This document shows, in pieces, positions 1 to 5,299 of a stretch of DNA of 10,770 nt. How positions within the stretch are numbered: position 1 is the stretch's first letter; every line of letters begins with the position of its first letter. Location: NCBI GenBank assembly GCA_001772985.1, contig MEVN01000047.1, forward strand, positions 1-10,770. The letters run 5' to 3'. Made by a program: the position numbers and the translations under genes. Origin of the DNA: a candidate division WWE3 bacterium RIFCSPLOWO2_12_FULL_36_10 (GTDB lineage: Bacteria > Patescibacteriota > WWE3 > UBA101185 > UBA10185). The notes beneath the pieces were generated by a model. It was not told the DNA's origin. It was given only the letters and a program-made list of their open reading frames with translations, and did not search any database.

Positions 1-86
1 AAAACTACAGTAGCTAATATTACTTGACCAATGTTATCTAAAATATTTGCGAACCTTTTTAACTGGTCAACAGTAAACCCATTCAC
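1..86 (-). CDS. Small membrane protein, N-terminal part only (runs off the window)
   Basis: An open frame of 28 codons begins at a GTG (84-86) and runs off the left edge. It starts MNGFTVDQLKRF and continues into a hydrophobic stretch (GQVILATVV) that looks like the start of a membrane helix. The start is supported by a promoter placed exactly as at other genes here: TTGACA (117-122), 18 nt, TAATAT (93-98), then 6 nt to the GTG. The -35 box overlaps the stop codon of the MazG-like gene upstream. The N-terminal pattern (a short amphipathic helix, then a hydrophobic helix) resembles small conserved membrane proteins common in Patescibacteria; that is recollection, not a match. Function unknown. 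Confidence 0.5.
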   Translation of the reverse strand, partial: MNGFTVDQLKRFANILDNIGQVILATVV

Positions 87-92
87 AGTATT

Positions 93-122
93 ATATTACA
101 GCAATGAATATTAGAATGTCAA
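93..122 (-). promoter_or_regulatory. Promoter of the left-edge gene
   Basis: -35 TTGACA (117-122), 18-nt spacer, -10 TAATAT (93-98), then 6 nt to the GTG at 86. The predicted transcript would begin at or next to the start codon. A TATAAT at 90-95 overlaps it, but lies only 3 nt from the GTG and 21 nt from the -35. Confidence 0.5.
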
Positions 123-427
123 CTCCTTTCAAACCTATCTTTATCCCTCTTACTATACTTAACCATCATTTTTTGAAATTCTTTATCTAAATCAATGTTT
201 AGAGAATTAGCCAAACAAATTAAAGTAAAGATTATGTCCGAAATTTCATCGCCTATTTCTTTTGTCAGTTCTGTTGGCTTTTTCTTTTTTGGACCAAATC
301 TGTGACTTAACTCTCTGGCAAGCTCTCCGACTTCCTCAACTAATCTGGCTAATATTTCAAGAGGGCTAAAATAGCTATGCTTATACTGACTAACCCACTT
401 GTCTACCTGCTTTTGCAATTTTTTCAT
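119..427 (-). CDS. MazG-like nucleotide pyrophosphohydrolase
   Basis: This 102-aa all-alpha protein belongs to the MazG-like NTP pyrophosphohydrolases, which cleave (d)NTPs to the monophosphate and PPi and act as house-cleaning enzymes. The metal-binding pattern ExxE...ExxD is visible: EEVGE at residues 31-35 and EISD at 61-64, which would hold Mg2+. A lysine-rich loop (47-50) separates the two helices. The length fits the single-domain dimeric or tetrameric MazG-like forms, not the two-domain E. coli MazG. The ATG directly follows the TAA of the 67-aa gene (TAA-ATG), so the two are very likely translated from one mRNA. There is no good Shine-Dalgarno close to the start; AAGGAG at 451-456 is too far away. 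The substrate cannot be told from sequence. Confidence 0.85.
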   Translation of the reverse strand: MKKLQKQVDKWVSQYKHSYFSPLEILARLVEEVGELARELSHRFGPKKKKPTELTKEIGDEISDIIFTLICLANSLNIDLDKEFQKMMVKYSKRDKDRFERS

Positions 428-631
428 TTATTCGTCTTTCTTGTCCCACTCTCCTTGAAACCATTCAAACCACTTTTTCCTATCTTCCTCGGTGTGATTT
501 GTTGTCATCATATCCCGCATCGGTTTATGCAAGTCGTCAGTCGTGCCGGCAATGTGCTTACCGCATTGATTTGCAACATCCATCATTTCTGTGCCCTCAA
601 ACACCATATCGCAACCGCCCTCTCCATTCAT
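428..631 (-). CDS. Small acidic protein, possibly related to DUF1059
   Basis: A 67-aa protein rich in acidic, Met and Trp residues. Its N-terminal half (CDMVFEGTEMMDVANQCGKH, residues 7-26) vaguely recalls the C-x-F...A-x-x-H pattern of DUF1059-like small proteins. Its C-terminal half is an amphipathic helix with several tryptophans (KKWFEWFQGEW, 52-62). It has Cys at 7 and 23 and His at 25, 35 and 46, so metal binding is possible but unproven. Its stop codon is immediately followed by the ATG of the MazG-like gene, so it is the first gene of a two-gene unit and perhaps shares readthrough from vapBC upstream. No clear promoter or Shine-Dalgarno was found before its ATG. Function unknown. Confidence 0.6.
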   Translation of the reverse strand: MNGEGGCDMVFEGTEMMDVANQCGKHIAGTTDDLHKPMRDMMTTNHTEEDRKKWFEWFQGEWDKKDE

Positions 632-690
632 TATTTCTTTAAATTAAGGTTTCACCTAGTTCCACCCAAACGGCATCTAGGGATTGAGAC

Positions 691-1092
691 CTACTTTAAC
701 TCTATTGCCTTACTTCCCAAAACTTTTATAAGCCTTTTATCAAATGTATAGAGTATGTTGTTTTTGCCCAAAATTTCCGCACAAAGATATGCGTCAACAA
801 ACGAAATGTTATTGTCTTTGAATATATCTAAAGATCTTTTTATTAAATCTATGTTGCACTTTACTGATTTCACTTCAACAAGCGTCTCCAGTTTCTCTAT
901 TACATCTTCTTTTGAAAGTTTATAAAGCGACAAAAGCACGTAGGCTATTTCAACCACAACAATATCTGGAAGGCTAAGGCTATTTTTAGGTGAAGAATTA
1001 AGAAGCTTTTCTACCTTGTCGGCCTGGCCCAAAGAATCACCTGTTAAAAATCTTATTATTATATTTGTATCAAGAACGGGAAGTTTTTTCAT
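691..1092 (-). CDS. vapC: VapC-type PIN-domain toxin (first vapBC locus)
   Basis: A 133-aa PIN-domain protein. VapC toxins are Mg2+-dependent RNases, often cutting tRNA or rRNA, and are held inactive by VapB. The four acidic residues of the active site are all present: D8 in LDTN, E48 in VVVEIAYVL, D100 in SFVDAYL and D118 in TFDKRL. Length and order are normal for the family, so it looks intact. The ATG lies inside the end of the antitoxin gene (23-nt overlap), the usual arrangement for translational coupling. Its stop codon adjoins a sequence with CRISPR-repeat-like ends (649-690). The RNA target cannot be predicted. Confidence 0.9.
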   Translation of the reverse strand: MKKLPVLDTNIIIRFLTGDSLGQADKVEKLLNSSPKNSLSLPDIVVVEIAYVLLSLYKLSKEDVIEKLETLVEVKSVKCNIDLIKRSLDIFKDNNISFVDAYLCAEILGKNNILYTFDKRLIKVLGSKAIELK

Positions 1093-1324
1093 ATTCGTCA
1101 GAAAGAGCCTTAAAAACGTATTTGTTGGCTTTTATATCAGAATATTTTATTTTGGATTTAATAGACCCTTTAAGTTTTAGAAAATCTTTCGCAGGCCTTA
1201 GAATTACTTCCTTATCATTCCTAATAAAAACTACTTTATCGGAAGGCTTTAAACCTAAGTGACTTCTCATTTCATGTGGTATTGTTACCTGGCCTTTTTG
1301 AGTTAAACTAGATGAATATATCAT
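1070..1324 (-). CDS. vapB: VapB-type AbrB/SpoVT-family antitoxin (first vapBC locus)
   Basis: An 84-aa antitoxin. Residues 5-30 (SSLTQKGQVTIPHEMRSHLG) are the swapped-hairpin AbrB/SpoVT DNA-binding domain; the TxKGQVTIP core is diagnostic. The C-terminal half should wrap the VapC toxin. It overlaps vapC by 23 nt. The start ATG lies 9 nt after a -10 TATCAT, so the mRNA is leaderless or nearly so. VapB-VapC complexes normally repress their own promoter. An inverted pair of heptamers (GTAATAC at 1345-1351, GTATTAC at 1365-1371, centres 20 bp apart) brackets the -35 box and is the likely operator. Confidence 0.88.
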   Translation of the reverse strand: MIYSSSLTQKGQVTIPHEMRSHLGLKPSDKVVFIRNDKEVILRPAKDFLKLKGSIKSKIKYSDIKANKYVFKALSDEYEKTSRS

Positions 1325-1333
1325 TGTAAGTAT

Positions 1334-1371
1334 ATGATATAAGAGTAATACTCGTGTGTCAATGGTATTAC
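1334..1371 (-). promoter_or_regulatory. vapBC-1 promoter with operator
   Basis: -35 TTGACA (1357-1362), 17-nt spacer, -10 TATCAT (1334-1339), then 9 nt to the vapB ATG. GTAATAC at 1345-1351 lies in the spacer and its inverse GTATTAC at 1365-1371 lies just upstream of the -35. The spacing of two helical turns suits a dimer of AbrB-type domains. The heptamer GTATTAC recurs in the promoter of the second vapBC locus. Confidence 0.7.
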
Positions 1372-1418
1372 ACTTGTCATTTTCAACCGTACGATTTTAG
1401 CGGATACTTAGAACTTAT

Positions 1419-1892
1419 TTAAATTACACTATTTAAAATATATTCCTCTAGCAGTTTAATGTCCTTTATGTGCTTGGGATTATTTTTAGCGTATTCTTTT
1501 TTAAAATTTAACGTATCGCTCAAATTGGTAAATGCTATTCCATTTATTATTTTTGCCCGCTGTATCAATTCACTAGTTGAGGGGTTAAATTTCCCGCAAT
1601 TCACGTCTAAATAAAGTTCTACTAATCCTTTTCTCAAAAAAATGCCGTTAGAATGATCTAAGTATGTCCAAGGTATCTGTTCCCAACCGTTTTTCATATG
1701 CTCTTCAAATATGTCCTTGGTTACTACAATATCAACATCGTTACCCTCCTTTAAGTTGAGTGCAATTAATATACCGCTACCCACAACAACATATTTTCCT
1801 ATTGGCAATTTTAGTTTTATTACTTCGTCAAAAATATTCATGTAATCGCTGGCAGTGAGCGTGGGGGGAGGTTCGCAAACGAATTTCCCCAC
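1419..1892 (-). CDS. Nucleotidyltransferase-fold protein, family uncertain
   Basis: A 157-aa protein with the nucleotidyltransferase-fold signature: VVVGSGILIAL (residues 36-46, the GS-type motif), then DVDIVV (52-57) carrying the two acidic metal ligands. A conserved-looking NGW follows at 68-70. It ends with a helix KHIKDIKLLEEYI, like the K-D-x-x-D-I-x-L-x-x-x-Y tail of small nucleotidyltransferase-like proteins. Such proteins may modify proteins, RNA or small molecules, or be inactive; AbiEii or MNT-type antitoxins are one related possibility. The given start is a GTG directly after the TAA of a 28-codon ORF in the same frame. Since homology-like sequence begins near residue 18, an ATG there (1839-1841) is an alternative start. 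No Shine-Dalgarno is visible at either. Confidence 0.6.
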   Translation of the reverse strand: MGKFVCEPPPTLTASDYMNIFDEVIKLKLPIGKYVVVGSGILIALNLKEGNDVDIVVTKDIFEEHMKNGWEQIPWTYLDHSNGIFLRKGLVELYLDVNCGKFNPSTSELIQRAKIINGIAFTNLSDTLNFKKEYAKNNPKHIKDIKLLEEYILNSVI

Positions 1893-1979
1893 TTAAAGTA
1901 GAATTTCTGCGATTTCTTTAAAATGAAATTCACTTACACGCTCTGATATTTCTCGCTCGGATCCTGCAAGTTTTGCCAT
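1893..1979 (-). CDS. 28-aa ORF in frame with the nucleotidyltransferase gene
   Basis: ATG at 1977-1979 opens a 28-codon frame (MAKLAGSEREISERV...AEILL) that ends in TAA directly before the GTG of the nucleotidyltransferase-fold gene, in the same frame. A perfect TATAAT (1986-1991) lies exactly 6 nt upstream, matching the leaderless-promoter pattern of this window, which is the main reason to believe it is translated. It may be a leader peptide that feeds ribosomes to the next gene, or the original N-terminus cut off by a nonsense mutation. The sequence is polar and helical. Function unknown. Confidence 0.4.
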   Translation of the reverse strand: MAKLAGSEREISERVSEFHFKEIAEILL

Positions 1980-1985
1980 AAACTT

Positions 1986-1991
1986 ATTATA
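1986..1991 (-). promoter_or_regulatory. -10 box upstream of the 28-aa ORF
   Basis: TATAAT, identical to consensus, 6 nt before the ATG at 1979. No convincing -35 lies 16-18 nt upstream. It probably drives the nucleotidyltransferase-fold gene as well. Confidence 0.45.
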
Positions 1992-2026
1992 TTGCATTGG
2001 TCAAGTTGGAGAAATATATTTATAGT

Positions 2027-2743
2027 TCATCTTTTGGGAATTGGTATCATTTTTGGTTTATCTAGTACTTCATTATAAATTCCCTTTAGCAGTTTGGCAT
2101 TTTTCCTACTAATTACGCTTTCCCCAGTTTGTTTTTCTATTTCTTCGCGGGCTTTCGCTGCTACACCTCCACCTTTTCTAGCAACCTGTTTATTGTTCTT
2201 TAAACCAACAGGTTTTTTAATCTTAGAAATTTCTTTGGTGGATACTTCCGCAAGCATATTTAATACCAGCTCAAGATTAGTCATATTATCTTATTGCGAA
2301 TTCATTTCCTTCTTTCATACCCCTTAATTGCCACCCATCAGTAAGTTCCTTTCTAACCTCAATGCTTTTTAACCTCTGGTTTATCCATTCCTTTGAATAA
2401 CCCTTTCGTACCCAACTTTTGCCAACCATATTTTAAATGGCTCAGCTTTGGGAGATGGTATAGATTGGACTAAGCGCAAGATTATTTCTGTATTACCCAC
2501 ATCTGTAAGATATTTCTTACCGTCGGATGCTCTAAATTTCAGTTGTACGATTTTATCGTACAACTCACTGCCTTCCTCTTTGAGCTTCTTTTTAAGATCG
2601 CTCCAATATCTTTTGGGTATTGAGGAATCCGTAAGTACTTCAACCACATCAATTATTGAAAAAAACCAAACTTCTTGTTTTGAATCCCAATGCCTACGAA
2701 CCATCTTCTGATTAAATAAAATAATAGTACTTTCTTTTTTCAC
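2027..2743 (-). pseudogene. Broken BRO-N / DinD-like antirepressor gene
   Basis: Three pieces in different frames together form one phage-type antirepressor relative. Piece one (2381-2743, GTG start) is a BRO-N domain: FFSIIDVVEVLTD, YWSDLKKKL, DGKKYLTDVGNTE, SIPSPKAEPFKIWLAKVGYERV. Piece two (2286-2402) reads GYSKEWINQRLKS, then RKELTDGWQLRG and ends near NEFAI. Piece three (2027-2290) reads DNMTNLELVLNMLAE, then KQVARKGGGVAAKAREEIEK. As I recall, intact relatives are near 280 aa, with about 20 residues between VGYERV and GYxKEWI and about 30 between FAI and RDNMTNLEL. Here both segments are missing and both junctions shift the frame, so two deletions are inferred. BRO-N proteins bind DNA and occur in phages and mobile elements. 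The promoter (TATACT, 6 nt from GTG) is intact, so a truncated BRO-N protein of 120 aa could still be made. Confidence 0.8.
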
Positions 2744-2749
2744 ACTTGC

Positions 2750-2778
2750 AGTATACAGCTCACAACTTTATACTACAA
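2750..2778 (-). promoter_or_regulatory. Promoter of the broken BRO-N gene
   Basis: -10 TATACT (2750-2755), 6 nt before the GTG at 2743. A weak -35 TTGTAG (2773-2778) is 17 nt upstream and lies inside the palindrome 2770-2793. Confidence 0.5.
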
Positions 2779-2793
2779 TGGGTATTGTAGTAT
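2770..2793. repeat. 24-bp perfect palindrome, probable operator
   Basis: Ten-base arms ATACTACAAT (2770-2779) and ATTGTAGTAT (2784-2793) flank a GGGT loop. It overlaps the -35 region of the BRO-N gene and lies between that gene and the divergent 66-aa gene. No T-tract follows on either strand, which argues against a terminator and for a protein-binding site. Confidence 0.6.
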
Positions 2794-2808
2794 TAAAACT
2801 ATGATTAT

Positions 2809-2825
2809 TGGCGGAGGGAGGGGGA
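2809..2825. repeat. 17-bp copy of the tRNA-Ser(GGA) 3' end
   Basis: TGGCGGAGGGAGGGGGA here is identical to 3076-3092, the last 17 bases of the tRNA-Ser(GGA) gene including the encoded CCA, and in the same orientation. The start-to-start distance is 267 bp. This is what an integrase-type attachment site at a tRNA 3' end looks like. tRNA-Ser(CGA) shares only the first 10 bases, so the copy comes from the GGA gene. Confidence 0.55.
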
Positions 2826-2850
2826 CGCACTTGGAACTTTCTTCACAAAC

Positions 2851-2861
2851 TATAATACAAT
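2851..2861 (+). promoter_or_regulatory. -10 region of the 66-aa membrane protein
   Basis: Overlapping TATAAT (2851-2856) and TACAAT (2856-2861). The second lies 6 nt from the ATG at 2868. TTGGAA (2831-2836) is a possible but poorly spaced -35. There is no Shine-Dalgarno before the ATG. Confidence 0.4.
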
Positions 2862-2867
2862 AACAAT

Positions 2868-3068
2868 ATGAATAGAAAAGTGTTTTATATAGCAGGTGCC
2901 CTGACGGTTGCGTTATTAATACTCTTTTTGCTATTCAGAAACCGTTTCTTTAGTAACAACACCTCTGAGGAATATTGCAAAAAATTCACTTATAAAGAAT
3001 GTCCAAGCACTTGTAAAGTTGGGTCGTCCTGTCCGATGTGTATGGATATCGGTTGCCACACTAAGTGA
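2868..3068 (+). CDS. Small membrane-anchored cysteine-rich protein
   Basis: A 66-aa protein with a short basic N-terminus, one hydrophobic helix (about residues 6-23) and a compact outer domain with six cysteines: C37, C45, C49, C55, C58 and C63, in the arrangement CPSTC, CPMC and GCH. The spacing suggests disulfides or a bound metal on the outside of the membrane. I recall similar CPSxC-VGxSCPxC-GCH proteins in Patescibacteria, with no known role. It lies between the two copies of the tRNA-Ser 3' end, so it may be the cargo or remnant of an integrated element. Its stop is 7 nt from the tRNA 3' end, which is transcribed from the other strand. No Shine-Dalgarno. Confidence 0.6.
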   Translation: MNRKVFYIAGALTVALLILFLLFRNRFFSNNTSEEYCKKFTYKECPSTCKVGSSCPMCMDIGCHTK

Positions 3069-3075
3069 TGGTTTC

Positions 3076-3165
3076 TGGCGGAGGGAGGGGGATTCGAACC
3101 CCCGATCCGCTTACGCGGAAACGAACTTTCCAGGCTCGCGCACTAGGCCTCTATGCGATCCCTCC
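3076..3165 (-). tRNA. tRNA-Ser (anticodon GGA)
   Basis: A 90-nt type II tRNA. Acceptor GGAGGGA pairs with TCCCTCC, followed by G73 and an encoded CCA. The anticodon stem CGAGC/GTTCG encloses the loop CTGGAAA, giving anticodon GGA, which reads UCC and UCU. A long variable arm with stem CCGC/GCGG is typical of serine. The T arm is GGGGG-TTCGAAT-CCCCC. Its last 17 bases are duplicated at 2809-2825. Confidence 0.95.
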
Positions 3166-3176
3166 CCGCCACGTGA

Positions 3177-3185
3177 ATTTTATCA
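3177..3185 (-). promoter_or_regulatory. Extended -10 promoter of tRNA-Ser(GGA)
   Basis: TGATAAAAT (a TGnTAnnnT extended -10) lies 11 nt upstream of the mature tRNA 5' end. It is back to back with the promoter of the gene at 3232. Confidence 0.5.
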
Positions 3186-3196
3186 TAGCTAATTAG

Positions 3197-3225
3197 TTGA
3201 CGCGCGGGTTTAAAAAATTGATAAT
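3197..3225 (+). promoter_or_regulatory. Promoter of the 3232-5281 operon
   Basis: -35 TTGACG (3197-3202), 17-nt spacer, -10 GATAAT (3220-3225), then exactly 6 nt to the ATG at 3232. It predicts a leaderless mRNA. No Shine-Dalgarno is present. Confidence 0.6.
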
Positions 3226-3231
3226 ATATTC

Positions 3232-3561
3232 ATGATTCAAGATCAGAACAAAAGTCCTTTTGTAACAGATTTTATCTTTAAAATTTTAGCTTTCTTGGTC
3301 GTTGGACTTCTCTTAGGTGCTCTTATGACTGTTGCCATAAAACCTACGATAATTAAAGACATTTTTCAAAAAAACGAAGCTTCTATAAATTGGCCAAAAA
3401 AGGATGGCGGTCCAACGAAAATCCCAGAAGTTTACACCTGTCCAACAGAAGAATGGGTAGACTGCATGCCTACAATCGGAGATTCAAAACCACAATGCGA
3501 AAGTGACTTCCTAAATTGGGCAAAACAAAATTGTCCAAACTTTAAGGGCGCCACTCTTTGA
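3232..3561 (+). CDS. Membrane-anchored four-cysteine protein, first gene of operon
   Basis: A 109-aa protein with one transmembrane helix (about residues 13-36) preceded by a short polar stretch, so the C-terminal part is probably outside. The outer part carries C70, C78, C89 and C101 in the pattern CPTEEWVDCMP...QCESDFLNWAKQNCP. The even spacing and conserved-looking Trp, Pro and Cys suggest a small disulfide-linked domain. I recall this WVDCMP / FLxWAxxNCPxFxGA pattern from conserved hypothetical proteins of Patescibacteria; the function is unknown. Its TGA overlaps the TTG start of the 480-aa gene by 4 nt (TTGA), so the two are coupled. The start is fixed by the promoter ending 6 nt upstream. 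Confidence 0.7.
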   Translation: MIQDQNKSPFVTDFIFKILAFLVVGLLLGALMTVAIKPTIIKDIFQKNEASINWPKKDGGPTKIPEVYTCPTEEWVDCMPTIGDSKPQCESDFLNWAKQNCPNFKGATL

Positions 3562-5000
3562 CTACTATAGAAACCATTTATCAACCGGAATATGAAAAAG
3601 AAAAAGAAGTAACCGGAGAAGAGGCGCTTGAATATCTATATAGTGAAGCCTTTACTAGTGGCCTAGAATCAAAAAGAGATCTGTACCGTCTACGTAAATG
3701 TTTTGAAGGCTTTAGAAAGATGGCTATTCCAATTGTTATCGAAGAAGGAGATAAACAATATAGAATTGAGCCTTTTTCTACTCCAATATATCCTGAAGAT
3801 ATAATTCTCGTAATTAAAAATCCAAGAAGGTTCGTAGAACTAATTATACAATTTGAGAATGAAAAAGAAAAAACTATAGCAGGGACAGGTGGAAAATTAA
3901 GGAATACTTGGGCAGCATATAAAGAATCCGCTTCATTATGGGGAAGTGCAACTCCATTTGATTTTCAAAATCCCGAGCAGTTTTTGCAAAAACAAATCGC
4001 TCAGATTAAAGACGAAACGTTTGCAAATTATTCAGAATGGGAACCTGTGGCCGAATCTACGCAGCTTGGTGAATATGCATTCATCAAACGTATAGTACCA
4101 ATAGCTGAATACGAAAGCCCGCACGAGCTAGATATTGCTTTTTCAGAAACTGATCCAAAACCAACCGATTGCCTTCCCGCAATACGTTATGGAAGAGTAA
4201 CCGAAGACACAGTAATAATATATGCAATTCAAATGCCTCTTCTTGAAGACCTAACAGAAAAACTTATACATAAAAGAATAGAGCAATCTTTTGAAGACGT
4301 ATCGGAAATCGCTGACAATTTAAGAAAGTTTTATGAAACGGAAAAGGATCGGTATGTTGAGATTTTTGGTGAAATTCCGGAAGAAATCTTAGAACTTAGT
4401 TCCCCGGAGGAATTTATAGTTAGATATGCAGATTTCCTTGCTGTAACAGCAAAAAGAAATGGTTATAGAGATATTTATGATTTGGGTTTTTATAAAAACG
4501 GCAGGCAAATACCAAATCTTAGTGAAGAAATGAGGTTAGTCCACTACAAATTTGGGATATTAGAAAATGCTGCAAACAAAATAAAAGGCCGTGGCCGATT
4601 AGAGCAAATCCTAGAAAAGTTCAATGAAAGGAGAAAACGACTTTCAAGATTAAATAAACCAATGTCCGGAAATGTTCCCTCCAATTTAAGGAATGTCCCG
4701 CCGGGAGCCGTTGTAAGTTTGTGTTTGGCAGCTAAAATGTTCCACAATTTGGGAGTTAGAAAAATCCTGATACCTACCTACATGCCATTAAGAATGCATA
4801 CGGACGAAGATGAGCAGGATGAGAAAATTTTAATGCAAAACGCAAATGTGTGTCAAAGAGTTGAACATGAGGTAGAAGGGTTTGAAATAAGCTACGGACC
4901 TGAATCAGACGGATATCTTCACATAAGGTTATCGGACACACTAACAAGCACAAGACCGTTTTTGGCAGAACTCTTTGAATCAGTAGATAGTTTAAAATGA
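3558..5000 (+). CDS. 480-aa protein of unknown function, middle gene of operon
   Basis: I do not recognise this family. The protein has no signal peptide or membrane helix and is probably cytosolic. It is rich in charged residues, with long predicted helices around 231-300 and 325-365. The most conserved-looking part is C-terminal: PPGAVVSLCLAAKMFHNLGV (381-400), then RKILIPTYMPLR (401-412), an acidic loop (DEDEQDE, 416-422) and a closing HIRLSD (455-460). The alternation of strand and helix near 380-412 hints at an alpha/beta fold. The start is TTG, overlapping the previous stop in TTGA. AAGGG at 3544-3548, about 9 nt upstream, supports it. It ends in ATGA, where the protease gene starts. 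Coupling on both sides suggests the three products work together in similar amounts. Confidence 0.75.
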   Translation: MTTIETIYQPEYEKEKEVTGEEALEYLYSEAFTSGLESKRDLYRLRKCFEGFRKMAIPIVIEEGDKQYRIEPFSTPIYPEDIILVIKNPRRFVELIIQFENEKEKTIAGTGGKLRNTWAAYKESASLWGSATPFDFQNPEQFLQKQIAQIKDETFANYSEWEPVAESTQLGEYAFIKRIVPIAEYESPHELDIAFSETDPKPTDCLPAIRYGRVTEDTVIIYAIQMPLLEDLTEKLIHKRIEQSFEDVSEIADNLRKFYETEKDRYVEIFGEIPEEILELSSPEEFIVRYADFLAVTAKRNGYRDIYDLGFYKNGRQIPNLSEEMRLVHYKFGILENAANKIKGRGRLEQILEKFNERRKRLSRLNKPMSGNVPSNLRNVPPGAVVSLCLAAKMFHNLGVRKILIPTYMPLRMHTDEDEQDEKILMQNANVCQRVEHEVEGFEISYGPESDGYLHIRLSDTLTSTRPFLAELFESVDSLK

Positions 5001-5281
5001 AGGACTCCGGTGTTTTTTATTCATTCATAAACTCTATAACACTAAAAGAACTTGGGATAAAACCAGAAACAACAAAAGAATTCGTACTGGCGAATGGAGA
5101 TTTCGTGAAAAAAAAGGTTGGGATAGCAAGGTTCCATTACAAAGGGGCTGTGGGAGGGGCATCAGTTGTATTTGCAGAAAAAGACGATGAGAATTTGCTT
5201 GGCGCAACAACGTTGGAAGCTATCGGACTAATGTTAAACCCATTCAAACGTGAAATTATTCCTATAACTTTAACGGCTTAA
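4997..5281 (+). CDS. Retropepsin-like (clan AA) aspartic protease, N-terminally short
   Basis: A 94-aa protein matching the bacterial clan AA aspartic protease pattern. The catalytic DSG is at residues 3-5 (DSGVFYSF). After it come a LKELGIKP helix, the LANGDF strand turn (31-36), and the second signature NLLGATTLEAIGL (66-78) ending in NPFKREIIP. Dimers of this fold form one active site with one Asp from each chain. Relatives I recall carry about 20-30 residues before the catalytic Asp, forming the first strands. Here only Met-Lys precede it, and an in-frame TAG at 4988-4990 rules out a longer start. It is therefore either minimal or truncated and may be inactive alone. Its ATG overlaps the 480-aa gene's TGA (ATGA). 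Confidence 0.75.
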   Translation: MKDSGVFYSFINSITLKELGIKPETTKEFVLANGDFVKKKVGIARFHYKGAVGGASVVFAEKDDENLLGATTLEAIGLMLNPFKREIIPITLTA

Positions 5282-5299
5282 ATCCCTGCTTGGCTATTC

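Noticed and set aside
377..751. 124-codon open frame on the plus strand
   Set aside because: It lies antisense over the MazG-like gene, the 67-aa gene and the end of vapC, has low-complexity hydrophobic content, and has no promoter or ribosome site of its own.
1858..1885. GGGGGGAGGTTCG stretch resembling a tRNA T-arm, possibly a second tRNA scar
   Set aside because: It does not match either tRNA-Ser over more than a few bases, forms no T-arm stem, and lies within the frame of the nucleotidyltransferase gene.
2770..2793. Palindrome as a Rho-independent terminator
   Set aside because: The stem is AT-rich and neither strand has a T-tract after it; its position over a promoter suits an operator better.
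119..5000. Alternative genetic code with UGA as glycine (as in some Patescibacteria)
   Set aside because: Clear genes (MazG-like, the 109-aa and 480-aa proteins) end at TGA where the family or the next gene's start expects an end.
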